In this document: in pieces, positions 7,449 through 16,320 of the stretch
Layout of the letters: every line of letters starts with the position of its first letter
Numbering within the stretch: the stretch's first letter is position 1
NCBI GenBank assembly: GCA_946480915.1
Contig: CAMLLO010000058.1
Coordinates: forward strand, 1 to 21,401
Length of the DNA stretch: 21,401 bases
DNA from: an uncultured Sphingobacteriaceae bacterium
GTDB taxonomy: Bacteria > Bacteroidota > Bacteroidia > Sphingobacteriales > Sphingobacteriaceae
Direction of reading: 5' to 3'
The notes under the pieces: generated by a model
Database searches by the model: none
What the model was told of the DNA's origin: nothing
What the model saw: only the letters and a program-made list of their open reading frames with translations
Program-made: the position numbers and the translations under genes

Positions 7449-7862
7449 ATGGCACACAAAAAAGGAGCCGGTAGTTCCAGAAACGGTAGAGAGTCGCATA
7501 GCAAACGTCTGGGAATTAAAATTTTCGGTGGTCAGTTAGCAATTGCTGGTAACATCATCGTTCGTCAGCGTGGTACTAAACACCATCCTGATAAAAACGT
7601 AGGTATTGGTAAAGATCATACTTTGTTTGCTTTAACTCATGGAACAGTTGTTTTCAGAAAGAAAGCTGATAATAAATCGTATGTTTCAATTCTTCCATTA
7701 GAACCTGAAGATATTTCAGAAATTGTAACTCCTATTGTAGCGAAACCAGTTTTGGAAGATGCTGCACCTGTTGAAGCTGCTCCAAAGGCAAAAGCTCCTA
7801 AAAAAGCTAAGGCTACCGAAGCTGCTGCGGATACTGAAGCAGAAGCTGCACCGGCAGAATAA
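7449..7862 (+). CDS. rpmA: 50S ribosomal protein L27 with a long C-terminal tail
   Basis: L27 lies at the peptidyl transferase centre of the ribosome. Residues 1-85 are canonical: [49 protein letters not shown] and [16 protein letters not shown]. There is no cleavable N-terminal extension of the firmicute type. About 50 further residues (86-137) follow, first an [17 protein letters not shown] stretch and then an Ala/Lys/Pro/Glu-rich low-complexity tail ending in AEAAPAE. Typical bacterial L27 has about 85-95 residues. The tail is uninterrupted in frame and ends before the terminator, so it should be translated. It is presumably disordered; its role is unknown. Confidence 0.97.
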   Translation: MAHKKGAGSSRNGRESHSKRLGIKIFGGQLAIAGNIIVRQRGTKHHPDKNVGIGKDHTLFALTHGTVVFRKKADNKSYVSILPLEPEDISEIVTPIVAKPVLEDAAPVEAAPKAKAPKKAKATEAAADTEAEAAPAE

Positions 7863-7883
7863 TAAGATTACGTTATAAAATTT

Positions 7884-7918
7884 AAAAAAGCCCTGTTAAT
7901 TATTAGCAGGGCTTTTTT
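7884..7918. terminator. Bidirectional terminator between rpmA and the polyprenyl synthase gene
   Basis: A 12-bp perfect stem, AAAAAAGCCCTG (7884-7895) with CAGGGCTTTTTT (7907-7918), has a T-run on both strands. It should end rpmA transcripts and also those of the convergent gene ending at 8005. Confidence 0.9.
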
Positions 7919-8004
7919 GTTGGGGTAGTTATCGTTTGGGCACGTTGGTATTTGGTGCTTTTGTTGGTGTAGAGAATTATATTCAAGAAAGGCGGGTAAG
8001 GCTC

Positions 8005-8979
8005 TTAATTCTCCCTTATTAACAACTGCTCAGCGAAGGCCCGTAAAGCTTTCTTCTTATCGGTGTTTGCAGGAACGTTCTCGAGCGCCGATAAAGCTTT
8101 CTCTGCGAAGGTGTTCATTTCGTGTTCCGCAAGTTGTCTGATTCCAAGACGGTTGTATATTTCAGTAACTGCATTTACTTTAACTTCTGAGTCTGCATTC
8201 TCTTCATTCAGCCAGTAATTTAGTTCTTCTTGGTTTAAATCGTCAGCAAGCTCAAGTGCCTTTATCAAAAGGAAAGTTTTCTTATTTGCAATTATATCGC
8301 CACCTACCTGCTTGCCGAATTTTTCCGGATCACCATATACATCAAGAATATCATCCTGCAGTTGAAATGCGAGGCCAAGGTTTTCGCCAAATTTATATAA
8401 GGCCTCAGCATCTTCTGATTTCGCTTGTCCGATGAGTGCACCGATCTTTAAACTTCCGGCAAGAAGAACCGCGGTTTTAAGACGGATCATCTCCAGATAA
8501 TCATTAATGCTCACTTCTCCCAGCGATTCAAAGTTCATGTCGATCTGCTGACCTTCGCAAACGCCAGTTGCTGTTTCAGAAAAAATATTGAGTACGTCAC
8601 GGAGGATCTTTTCGTCGACTTTCATCATTAATTGATAGGCTTCAACCAGCATTACATCTCCCGAAAGGATGGCAATACTTTCGTTCCATTTTTCGTGTAC
8701 TGTTGAGTTGCCACGGCGAAGAGGAGCTTTGTCCATTATGTCGTCGTGCATCAAGGTAAAGTTATGAAACAGCTCTATTCCTACTGCTGGTTGTAATGCT
8801 TTGATGATACTGCCATCAAATAAATCGCAAGCCATCAGCAACAAAGCAGGACGCATACGTTTTCCGCCAAGAGCCATGATATAACGAATTGGTTCGTAAA
8901 GCTCTAAAGGTTTATCGGAGTATTGCTTTTCTGCAATTTCTTTGTTGATTAAATCCTGGAGTTGCGAAATAGAATACAT
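8005..8979 (-). CDS. Polyprenyl diphosphate synthase (short-chain, FPP/GGPP type)
   Basis: A 324-residue trans-isoprenyl diphosphate synthase that adds isopentenyl diphosphate to allylic diphosphates, for quinone, carotenoid or wall-carrier precursors. Both Asp-rich motifs are present: the first at 79-83 (DDIMD) and the second at 209-213 (DDILD), with GGKRMRP at 38-44 and GQQIDM at 143-148. The first motif has the short DDxxD form, and Phe74 sits five residues before it. A bulky residue there usually limits chain length, as in archaeal-type GGPP synthases, so C15-C20 is my guess rather than the long quinone chain. The gene follows rnr on the same strand but has its own promoter. Confidence 0.93.
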   Translation of the reverse strand: MYSISQLQDLINKEIAEKQYSDKPLELYEPIRYIMALGGKRMRPALLLMACDLFDGSIIKALQPAVGIELFHNFTLMHDDIMDKAPLRRGNSTVHEKWNESIAILSGDVMLVEAYQLMMKVDEKILRDVLNIFSETATGVCEGQQIDMNFESLGEVSINDYLEMIRLKTAVLLAGSLKIGALIGQAKSEDAEALYKFGENLGLAFQLQDDILDVYGDPEKFGKQVGGDIIANKKTFLLIKALELADDLNQEELNYWLNEENADSEVKVNAVTEIYNRLGIRQLAEHEMNTFAEKALSALENVPANTDKKKALRAFAEQLLIREN

Positions 8980-9002
8980 GTTTAATTATTTTCCGTTGAT
9001 TG

Positions 9003-9034
9003 CAAAGGTAGTTTTTTAGCTACAAAGACTCAAA
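9003..9034 (-). promoter_or_regulatory. Bacteroidota promoter for the polyprenyl synthase gene
   Basis: Read on the minus strand, TTTG (9034-9031), a 20-bp spacer and TACCTTTG (9010-9003) match the Bacteroidota promoter pattern. The -7 box ends 24 bases before the ATG at 8979. This separates the gene from the upstream rnr transcript. Confidence 0.65.
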
Positions 9035-9083
9035 GGACGACTGGCACTTCTTTGTGCATTCGTGGCTACAATTTCTTTTCATC

Positions 9084-11252
9084 TTAAAAGCCCCAATCTT
9101 TATCAGCTTTACTTGCTTTCCCCTCCTGTACCAAGGTAAAATCAATCTGTCTCTTGCTCAGATCTACTTTTTTTACCAAAATTTTCACTTCATCACCTAA
9201 CTGGTATTTTTTCTTTTTACGCTGGCCGATGATGCAATAGTTTTTTTCATCAAGAACATAGAAATCGTCAGAAATGTCTCTTAAACGAATCATTCCTTCG
9301 CATTTATTTTCAATGATTTCCACATACATACCCCATTCAGTAACACCCGAAATAAGTCCGTTATATTCTCTGCCAATGTTGTCTTCTAGAAATTCGGCTT
9401 GCTTGTATTTTACTGAAGCACGTTCAGCATCAGCCGCTTTTTTCTCCATTTGAGAGGTGTAAATAGCTCTTTTTTCGTATTCTTCTTCGCTAAGCGATTT
9501 TCCGCCCCCGAGATAGTGTTCCAATAAGCGGTGAACCATCACATCGGGATACCGGCGAATTGGAGACGTAAAATGGGTATAATGGTCGAATGCCAATCCG
9601 TAATGACTTGACTTCTTAGTGGTATAAATCGCTTTAGCCATTGAGCGGATGGCCAGTTGAGTTAAAACATTTTGTTCTTTCTTTCCTTCTACATCTTCCA
9701 TCAGGTGGTTTAAGGAACGGGCAATTTCTTTGTCGTTTTTTGTGTTGATTTTGTAACCAAACCGCATTGCAAAGTTGGCGAAATTTAACAGAGCCTCTTC
9801 TTTTGGGGAATCGTGCGCCCGATAAACAAAGGTGTATTTATTCTTTCCTTTGCCTTTTTTAGCGATGAATTCTGCTACCTTCCGGTTCGCCAAAAGCATA
9901 TAATCTTCGATTAATTTATGTGCATCTTTCCTCTCTTTTACGTAAACTCCAATAGGTTTTCCGGCTTCATCCAATTTGAACTTTACTTCTGTAGATTCGA
10001 AACTTATAGCGCCTTCTTTAAACTTTCTGTCGCGAAGCTTATAAGCAAGTTCATTTAATATCTTCATTTCCTCATACAGTTCTGTGGAATTTCCCTCGAT
10101 TATTTCCTGGGCTTCCTCATAAGAGAATCGCCTGTCGGAGTGGATTACGGTTTTTCCAAACCATTGAGTGATTACATTGGCATTGTGGTCGAGCTCAAAC
10201 ACAGCTGCAAAGCATAATTTATCTTCTTTAGGGCGCAGTGAGCATAAACCATTAGACAATCGTTCGGGAAGCATTGGGATAACGCGGTCTACAAGGTAAA
10301 CAGACGTTCCGCGTTCGTAGCCTTCTTTGTCCAGAGCTGAGTCTGGTAATACATAATGAGAAACATCGGCGATGTGAACCCCGATTTCGTAATTGCCATT
10401 TTCTAAAACTTTGAAGGAAATGGCATCATCAAAATCTTTGGCATCAAAAGGATCTATCGTGAATGTAAGGATGTTCCTGAAATCTCTTCTTTTCTTTATT
10501 TCATCGTCCGTAATCACATCAGAAATTTCATTCGCCTCTTTTTCAACTTCAGCAGGGAATTGAAGAGGGAAGCCATATTCAGCAAGTATGGCATTCATTT
10601 CGGTATTATTTTCACCTTGTTTTCCTAAAACGCGGGTGATAATACCTACCGGATTTTTAGCGTCTTCCGGCCACTCGGTAATTTTTGCGATAGCTTTCTC
10701 GCCGTGCTGTGCCCCGTTTAAATCCGGTAAAGGAATAAAAATGTCGTGCACCATCTTTTTATCATCAGGAATGAAAAAAGCAAAGCGTTCAGATATTTTT
10801 AAAATACCTGTAAACTCCATTTTTGCACGTTCAAGAATTTCTACAACTTCGCCTTCTTTACGCTTGCCAGTGCTTTTGGCATACACATAGACTTTTACTT
10901 TATCTCCATGCAATGCAGTTTTAAGCTTTCTTGGAGCTACATAAATATCATTTTCAAATTCATCATCAGGAATAATAAAACCAGAACCATCGGTGGTAAT
11001 AGCTACTGTGCCTGTTAAAAAAGTTTTAAGTTCACGAAGTTGGAATTTTCCTTTTTCAACTTCCGTAAATGTTCCTTTAAAGCTTTCATCTTCTAAAACC
11101 TCAAGTATGATTTGTCTTGACTCGTTATCATGAAGGTTTAGCTTCGACGCTATTTGTTTATAATTTAAAGGTTTGTTGCCACCTTTTTCAATTATGTCTT
11201 GTATTAGCTGTGTAAATACCAGCTTTATATGGTTGGTTTTCTTTTTTGCCAT
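9084..11252 (-). CDS. rnr: Ribonuclease R
   Basis: A 722-residue 3'-5' exoribonuclease of the RNase II/R family that degrades structured RNA. Domain order: an N-terminal basic helix-turn-helix-like region (about 1-75), two cold-shock/OB domains (about 78-210), the RNB catalytic domain, and a C-terminal S1 domain (GLISGVTEWGMYVEI onwards). The catalytic Asp cluster is Asp267, Asp273, Asp275 and Asp276 in TIDPFDAKDFDDA, followed by GVHIADVSHYV; the late RNB motif HYTHFTSPIRRYPD is intact. I chose the ATG at 11252 (MAKKKTNHIKL). The longer frame starts 60 bases earlier and overlaps the exonuclease gene. It is the last gene of the topA-unknown-exonuclease-rnr row, 49 bp after the exonuclease stop. 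Confidence 0.95.
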   Translation of the reverse strand: MAKKKTNHIKLVFTQLIQDIIEKGGNKPLNYKQIASKLNLHDNESRQIILEVLEDESFKGTFTEVEKGKFQLRELKTFLTGTVAITTDGSGFIIPDDEFENDIYVAPRKLKTALHGDKVKVYVYAKSTGKRKEGEVVEILERAKMEFTGILKISERFAFFIPDDKKMVHDIFIPLPDLNGAQHGEKAIAKITEWPEDAKNPVGIITRVLGKQGENNTEMNAILAEYGFPLQFPAEVEKEANEISDVITDDEIKKRRDFRNILTFTIDPFDAKDFDDAISFKVLENGNYEIGVHIADVSHYVLPDSALDKEGYERGTSVYLVDRVIPMLPERLSNGLCSLRPKEDKLCFAAVFELDHNANVITQWFGKTVIHSDRRFSYEEAQEIIEGNSTELYEEMKILNELAYKLRDRKFKEGAISFESTEVKFKLDEAGKPIGVYVKERKDAHKLIEDYMLLANRKVAEFIAKKGKGKNKYTFVYRAHDSPKEEALLNFANFAMRFGYKINTKNDKEIARSLNHLMEDVEGKKEQNVLTQLAIRSMAKAIYTTKKSSHYGLAFDHYTHFTSPIRRYPDVMVHRLLEHYLGGGKSLSEEEYEKRAIYTSQMEKKAADAERASVKYKQAEFLEDNIGREYNGLISGVTEWGMYVEIIENKCEGMIRLRDISDDFYVLDEKNYCIIGQRKKKKYQLGDEVKILVKKVDLSKRQIDFTLVQEGKASKADKDWGF

Positions 11253-11301
11253 TAATAAATGTTGAATGTTGTAAGTATAACAGAATATTAGGAGAATTGC
11301 T

Positions 11302-12012
11302 TCATTCAACAAAGGAAATCTGCTCTTCGTGGATCAAGGGAAGGTTTTTAAACTTCATTAATAATTGTGCAGTAGTAATTACATCTTTTTGGCAATAGGT
11401 CCTGATGCGCTCAATATCATGTTCTTTCCAGTAAACCCAATGAACATCGCTTCCTTTGATGTCATCTTTGGGAGTAGGAATATTAAATATTGCAGCAAGT
11501 AAGTTTAGTGAAGTGAAACTTTTATAATCGCCAAATTTCCACAGATCCATTGTGTCTAAGTGATTAATTTCCCATGGTTTTTTCCCGCTGATGCGAAGTT
11601 GCTCGGGAATACACAGCTGATTTACCAAAGTTCTTCGGCATAGATAAGGAAAGTCAAATTCTTTCCCGTTATGGGCGCATAAAGTTAAAGAGCTTGGCTG
11701 TTTGTTTAAAAGCGTGATGAAATCAGTCAGCAGTTTGCATTCGTCATCCCCGAAGAAAGATTTGACTCTTAGGCCTATGATTCCGTTTTCTTTCGTGAAA
11801 ATGCCGGCAGAAATGCAAATTATTTTACCAAATTCTGCAAATATTCCCGCTCGCGGATAGTACTCGGCAGCTGTTTCTTCTTTTCGTTGATAATGAGTTT
11901 TTTGTTCCCATAATTCTTTAAAAATTTCTGGGACCTCTTCAAAGGTTGAGTATTGAGGAGCTGTTTCAATATCGAGAACAAGTAATTGTGATAGGTCGAT
12001 GTGTTCAAGCAT
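11302..12012 (-). CDS. Predicted 3'-5' exonuclease, PolB-like DEDDy type
   Basis: A 236-residue stand-alone DnaQ-fold exonuclease resembling the proofreading domain of family B DNA polymerases. The four acidic residues are visible: Asp14 and Glu16 in VLDIET, Asp120 in NGKEFDFPYL, and Asp210 in YCQKD. Tyr206 four residues before the last Asp makes it the DEDDy subtype. HLDTMDLWKFGDYKS and HDIERIRTYC are typical of the Bacteroidota family. The ATG at 12012 gives the natural opening MLEHIDLSQLLVLDIET. A TTG 57 bases upstream could extend it but would overlap the preceding gene. It probably acts on single-stranded 3' ends, in repair or RNA processing; the substrate is unknown. Confidence 0.87.
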   Translation of the reverse strand: MLEHIDLSQLLVLDIETAPQYSTFEEVPEIFKELWEQKTHYQRKEETAAEYYPRAGIFAEFGKIICISAGIFTKENGIIGLRVKSFFGDDECKLLTDFITLLNKQPSSLTLCAHNGKEFDFPYLCRRTLVNQLCIPEQLRISGKKPWEINHLDTMDLWKFGDYKSFTSLNLLAAIFNIPTPKDDIKGSDVHWVYWKEHDIERIRTYCQKDVITTAQLLMKFKNLPLIHEEQISFVE

Positions 12013-12061
12013 AAAATCATAATAGTTTTTGAATTTAGTGAATTCCAAACTATTATTCAAT

Positions 12062-12487
12062 TTATCCAATCATCACTCCAACCTTGTTCAATACAGGTAT
12101 CCTAATAAAATTAGACTCAATTATACTTTCCGGAAGGAAGATGAATTTTTTGTCGTAGATATTTCCATCGATGTAATAGCTCAACCAATATTCGTTTGTC
12201 AAGCCAAATACCTGCTCATCGATAGCTTCAATTTTTGCATAGTCTTTTGCGCCTAAATCTCCAATAGAATGGCGTAAAATGGATGTTTTAACCTCTTCAC
12301 CATCTTTCAAGCCGTACCCCTTAGAACTCACTAAAACCGTCTCGATTGGCCTATCTTTGAGGTTTATTAAGTAAACGCTCCAATCTTTAGTCTCGGGTGT
12401 TGCATTTTCTAGAACAACAGCTACCGCGATATCTTCAACTATATTTTCCGGAAGATCTTTTTTCATGAACTCAACATGTTTTAGCAT
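12062..12487 (-). CDS. Uncharacterised conserved-looking protein in the topA-rnr row
   Basis: A 141-residue soluble protein with no signal peptide or membrane segment and no catalytic motif I recognise. It is acidic in its first half (DLPENIVEDIAVAVVLENATPETKDW) and has an aromatic patch NEYWLSYYIDGNIYDKKFIFLPES near 98-121, ending in VGVMIG. VYLINLKDRPIETVLVSSKGYG suggests alternating strands, so a beta-rich fold is likely. The first ATG is at 12487, with an equally plausible one at 12466 (MKKDLPENI). It starts 21 bp after topA and ends 49 bp before the exonuclease gene on the same strand, so co-transcription is likely. I believe proteins like this recur in Bacteroidota as a family without known function, but could not check. 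Confidence 0.75.
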   Translation of the reverse strand: MLKHVEFMKKDLPENIVEDIAVAVVLENATPETKDWSVYLINLKDRPIETVLVSSKGYGLKDGEEVKTSILRHSIGDLGAKDYAKIEAIDEQVFGLTNEYWLSYYIDGNIYDKKFIFLPESIIESNFIRIPVLNKVGVMIG

Positions 12488-12508
12488 CCATGCAATGCAA
12501 GAGCTTGT

Positions 12509-15061
12509 TTATTTCTTTTTAACCGCTGCTTTTTTGCTTTTGTTTTTTGCTTTCTTTTCAAATGCGTCCGGAATCTGTTCCGTTATCAACTTCTTTACCT
12601 CTTCAAGGGAAAGTATGGCTAGTTCTTCCGGCGTGAATTTTTGATTGGTATCGGGATTTTTGCCAAGCTTTAACATTTCCTTTCCGAAGCGAATAAATGG
12701 GCCCCAGCGGCCATTCTCGATGGCAATCTTCTCATCTTCCCAATTTTGGATAAAACGGTTGGATTCTTTCTCCAGTTTTTTATCGATCAGCTCTTCTATT
12801 TCAGGCTGACTAAGATTGTCAAAATTATAACGTGCCGGTATATTTATGAAGAGGTCGTTCCATTTGATAAAAGGTCCAAACCTGCCTTTTCCCTTTGTAA
12901 CAGGATGCCCTTTATATTCTGCAACAGGTGCATCAACAGCAATTTTCTCATTGATGATCTCAACTGCCCGCTCCTGGGTAACAGATAAAGGATCTTCGTT
13001 CTTTGGTAATGAAATAAAAGCTTCGCCCCATTTCACATACGGTCCGAAACGCCCAACGCCGATTATCACTTCTTTTCCTTCGTAATCAGCCAGCTTTAAT
13101 GGAAGTTTAAATAGTTCAAGTGCTTCTTCAAGGGTGATAGAAGATACTGATTGTGCTTTTAACAAACTTGCGTATCTCGGCTTTTCTTCATTGTCAATTT
13201 CACCTATCTGAACCAGAGGTCCAAATTTCCCCACTTTCGTATAAACGTTTTTACCACTTGCAGGATCGACGCCTAATAAGCGTTCTCCGCTTGCACGGTC
13301 AGCATGCTGCAGAGTGTTTTCAACTTCAATATGGAATGGGCTGTAGAACGACTTTATCATTTCAGTCCATTCTTTCAGACCCTGGGCAATTTCATCAAAT
13401 TCTTTTTCTACAGAAGCTGTGAAGTTAAAATCGACAATGCCTTTAAAGTGTTGAACTAGAAAATCGTTGACAACGGCGCCAATATCGGTAGGGAATAGTT
13501 TTGATTTTTCTGCACCGGTTATTTCCGATTTGGTTTCTTTTTTAATAGTTCCATTAGCGAGAGTAAAAACGCAGAAGTTCCGGGTTTTGCCATCTCTGTC
13601 TTCTTTTACTACATAGCCGCGGTTTTGAATGGTGGAAATTGTCGGAGCATACGTGGAGGGACGGCCGATGCCAAGTTCTTCGAGCTTTTTTACAAGACTG
13701 GCTTCCGTATATCGTGCAGGCGGTCTGCTAAAGCGCTCTGTTGCTTTTAACTCTTGCGCCTGCAATGCCTGGCCTTTACTTAATGGCGGAAGAATTGCGT
13801 TGTCTGTTTCCGCGCCATCCAGGTGTATTTCAGTTTCTTCATCTGTAGACTCCATATAAACCTTCAGGAAGCCATCAAACTTCATTACCTCACCATTTGC
13901 CACAAAATTCTCTTTTCTGGTTGAGATGGCAATTTTAGCGGTGGTTTTTTCAAACTGAGCTTCGCTCATTTGAGAAGCGATCGCGCGTTTCCAGATTAGT
14001 TCATAAAGCCTGGTTTCTGACGCATCGCCATTAATAGTATGTTGTTCAAAATAAGTAGGTCGAATTGCTTCGTGAGCTTCTTGAGCGCCTGCAGATTTGG
14101 TTTTAAATGTTCTTTGCTGATGATATTTAGTTCCGTATGCTGAATTAATTTCAGCCGCAGCGGCGTTTAAAGCCGTCTCAGATAAATTTACCGAGTCGGT
14201 ACGCATATAGGTGATCTTTCCCGATTCGTACAGTTTCTGCGCTACTGTCATGGTTCTCGACACTGAAAATCCAAGTTTCCTGCTGGCTTCCTGTTGTAAA
14301 GTCGAGGTTGTAAAAGGAGGGGCCGGGTTACGTTTTGTAGGCCGCGTTTCTAAACTGGATATCGTATAAGATGCATTGATGCAATCCTGAAGGAATTTTG
14401 TCGCTTCGGCCTCAGTATCATAGCGCTCGGGTAATTCTGCCCTGAACAGTTCTTTTGCCTTTCCCGTAGAAAATATGGCGACAATCTTATAAGCAGCAGT
14501 TCCTTTAAAATTAGTGATCTCACGTTCCCGATCTACGATAAGTCGTACCGCTACAGACTGAACACGTCCTGCAGATAGGGAAGGCTTAACTTTTTTCCAT
14601 AAAACAGGAGAAAGCTCAAAACCTACCAATCTATCTAAAACACGTCGCGCTTGTTGAGCGTGTACCAGATTATAATCAATTTTTCTAGGTGTCTCAATAG
14701 CTTTTAGTATGGCAGGCTTAGTGATTTCATGAAAAACAATGCGTTTGGTTTTGTCGTCCTTTAGCCCTAATGTTTCATAAAGATGCCATGAAATAGCTTC
14801 TCCCTCGCGGTCCTCATCCGATGCTAGCCAAACCATTTCGGCTTCTTTTGCAAGTTTTTTCAATTCATTCACAACAGCTTTTTTATCTGCTGGAACTTCG
14901 TACTTCTGGTCGAAATTGTTGTTTACATCAATCGCATCATCGGTTTTAACCAAATCGCGAATGTGACCATAGCTGGATTTTACAAGGAAATCCTTTCCTA
15001 AATATCCTTCTATTGTCTTTGCTTTTGCCGGTGATTCAACTATGAGTAGATTTTTTGCCAT
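12509..15061 (-). CDS. topA: DNA topoisomerase I
   Basis: An 850-residue type IA topoisomerase that relaxes negative supercoils. The TOPRIM domain opens the protein (VESPAKAKTIEGYL at 8-21, DEDREGEAI at 82-90). The catalytic tyrosine is Tyr285 in GKITYMRTDS, and the RPTKRNPAPPFTTSTLQQEA region (240-259) precedes it. The C-terminus has no Cys4 zinc fingers. Instead it has at least four repeats with a GRFGPF(I/Y)KW-like core (about residues 600-820), then a Lys-rich tail (KKAKNKSKKAAVKKK), as in many Bacteroidota and Actinobacteria enzymes. It heads the minus-strand row with the unknown protein, exonuclease and rnr. A promoter-like sequence lies just upstream. Confidence 0.97.
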   Translation of the reverse strand: MAKNLLIVESPAKAKTIEGYLGKDFLVKSSYGHIRDLVKTDDAIDVNNNFDQKYEVPADKKAVVNELKKLAKEAEMVWLASDEDREGEAISWHLYETLGLKDDKTKRIVFHEITKPAILKAIETPRKIDYNLVHAQQARRVLDRLVGFELSPVLWKKVKPSLSAGRVQSVAVRLIVDREREITNFKGTAAYKIVAIFSTGKAKELFRAELPERYDTEAEATKFLQDCINASYTISSLETRPTKRNPAPPFTTSTLQQEASRKLGFSVSRTMTVAQKLYESGKITYMRTDSVNLSETALNAAAAEINSAYGTKYHQQRTFKTKSAGAQEAHEAIRPTYFEQHTINGDASETRLYELIWKRAIASQMSEAQFEKTTAKIAISTRKENFVANGEVMKFDGFLKVYMESTDEETEIHLDGAETDNAILPPLSKGQALQAQELKATERFSRPPARYTEASLVKKLEELGIGRPSTYAPTISTIQNRGYVVKEDRDGKTRNFCVFTLANGTIKKETKSEITGAEKSKLFPTDIGAVVNDFLVQHFKGIVDFNFTASVEKEFDEIAQGLKEWTEMIKSFYSPFHIEVENTLQHADRASGERLLGVDPASGKNVYTKVGKFGPLVQIGEIDNEEKPRYASLLKAQSVSSITLEEALELFKLPLKLADYEGKEVIIGVGRFGPYVKWGEAFISLPKNEDPLSVTQERAVEIINEKIAVDAPVAEYKGHPVTKGKGRFGPFIKWNDLFINIPARYNFDNLSQPEIEELIDKKLEKESNRFIQNWEDEKIAIENGRWGPFIRFGKEMLKLGKNPDTNQKFTPEELAILSLEEVKKLITEQIPDAFEKKAKNKSKKAAVKKK

Positions 15062-15078
15062 TCAAGAACCTTTTTCTG

Positions 15079-15109
15079 CAAATAAAGACATTAAAAGAAG
15101 GAATGCAAA
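15079..15109 (-). promoter_or_regulatory. Candidate topA promoter
   Basis: On the minus strand TTTG (15109-15106) and, after 19 bp, TTTATTTG (15086-15079) match the Bacteroidota pattern with one mismatch in the -7 box. The box ends 17 bases before the topA ATG, so the leader would be short. Confidence 0.45.
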
Positions 15110-15112
15110 ATT

Positions 15113-15143
15113 CATTTGCTTTAACGTTGACTTCAAGCAAATG
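15113..15143. promoter_or_regulatory. Inverted repeat upstream of topA
   Basis: CATTTGCTT (15113-15121) and AAGCAAATG (15135-15143) form a perfect 9-bp inverted repeat with a 13-base spacer. It lies 3 bp upstream of the candidate -33 box of topA and downstream of mnmA. It may be a weak mnmA terminator or an operator for topA; the following T-run on the minus strand is only TTTT. Confidence 0.4.
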
Positions 15144-15211
15144 CCGGGGCAAAAGATTTTAACTTGTAAAGGCTTGATTGTATTTTAGTTAGTGTCAGAC
15201 AAAGGTGTCGT

Positions 15212-16300
15212 TTATATCAGGAATCCTCCTCCTAATAAATCGTTGCCTTCATAAAAGACAGCAGATTGGCCCGGGGCTATTCCACTCACAGAATGATGGA
15301 AATCTATTTTCATATGCTCGCCTTCCTGTACAATTGAGCTTAATGTTCCCGAATCTTTGTAGCGAATTTTTGTAATTGCTTCCATTGGTTCGGTAATGTT
15401 TTCGTACTTAATCAGGTTTAATCCTCTGACAAGGGCGGTGGAGCGTTCTAATTCATCGGCTGTACCCAGAACAACGGTATTTATTGCCGGCATAATTTCG
15501 GTTACAAACATCGGGTGACCTAGAGCTATACCCAGGCCTTTTCGTTGGCCTATAGTATAAAAGGGATAACCTTTATGCTGTCCTACAACGGTGCCGTCCG
15601 TTAATATAAAGTTTCCTGGACCTACGCGTTCGTCCAGATCTTCTACCCGGTTTCTTAAAAATGCTCTGTAATCATTATCGGGAACGAAGCATATTTCATA
15701 GCTTTCACTTTTTTTAGCGAGTTCGGCCTGTCCCATATCTAAAGCCATTTGTCTTATTTCCGCTTTCGCGAAACTGCCCAAAGGAAACTTAGTTCGTGCA
15801 AGATTCTCTTGTGATACACCCCAAAGAACATAGGACTGGTCTTTGTTTTCATCTTTACCCTTAGAGATCACATATCGACCATTGTCGTGTTGACGAATAT
15901 TTGCATAATGGCCGGTAGCGATAAATTCGCAATCGAGTTTATTCGCACGTTTCAAAAGCGCATCCCATTTGATGTGAGTGTTGCACAAAACGCAGGGGTT
16001 GGGGGTGCGACCCGCAAGATATTCATCCACGAAGTTATCGATTACGAAATCACCGAACTCACTCCGGATGTCGAGAATGTAGTGGGGAAAGCCGTAACCA
16101 ACAGCAAGGGCACGGGCGTCGTTTATGGAATCGAGACTACAGCATCCGGTTTCTTTTGAAGAGCTTCCCGATGAAGCATAGTCCCATGTTTTCATGGTTA
16201 AACCAATAACCTCATACCCCTGCTCATGTAGCATGACCGCGGCCACGGAGCTGTCAACTCCACCACTCATTGCAACTAAAATTCTTCCGTGCTTGCTCAT
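15212..16300 (-). CDS. mnmA: tRNA-specific 2-thiouridylase MnmA
   Basis: A 362-residue enzyme that thiolates U34 of the Lys, Glu and Gln tRNAs, using ATP and a persulfide sulfur relay. The PP-loop (MSGGVDSSV, 11-19) binds ATP. The catalytic pair is Cys103 in NPCVLCN and Cys204 in YEICFVPD, matching the nucleophile and persulfide cysteines of the family. GHYA, KDQSYVLW, FYTIGQRKGLG and the C-terminal beta-barrel (SGIAPGQSAVFYEG) are all present. The ATG at 16300 is chosen because the -7 box begins only 13 bases upstream, so the longer frame would not be transcribed. It is monocistronic; topA downstream appears to have its own promoter. Confidence 0.97.
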   Translation of the reverse strand: MSKHGRILVAMSGGVDSSVAAVMLHEQGYEVIGLTMKTWDYASSGSSSKETGCCSLDSINDARALAVGYGFPHYILDIRSEFGDFVIDNFVDEYLAGRTPNPCVLCNTHIKWDALLKRANKLDCEFIATGHYANIRQHDNGRYVISKGKDENKDQSYVLWGVSQENLARTKFPLGSFAKAEIRQMALDMGQAELAKKSESYEICFVPDNDYRAFLRNRVEDLDERVGPGNFILTDGTVVGQHKGYPFYTIGQRKGLGIALGHPMFVTEIMPAINTVVLGTADELERSTALVRGLNLIKYENITEPMEAITKIRYKDSGTLSSIVQEGEHMKIDFHHSVSGIAPGQSAVFYEGNDLLGGGFLI

Positions 16301-16312
16301 CTTTAAAGGGAA

Positions 16313-16320
16313 CAAAGATA
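16313..16320 (-). promoter_or_regulatory. Promoter -7 element of mnmA
   Basis: TATCTTTG on the minus strand (16320-16313) matches TAnnTTTG exactly, but I see no TTG at the expected upstream distance. Initiation would be near 16306, giving a nearly leaderless mRNA for the ATG at 16300. Confidence 0.5.

Noticed and set aside
11260..11311. Inverted repeat TGTTGAATG/CATTCAACA between exonuclease and rnr
   Set aside because: The arms are 9 bp but 34 bases apart, there is no T-run, and one arm overlaps the exonuclease stop. A chance match is likely, and the genes look co-transcribed.
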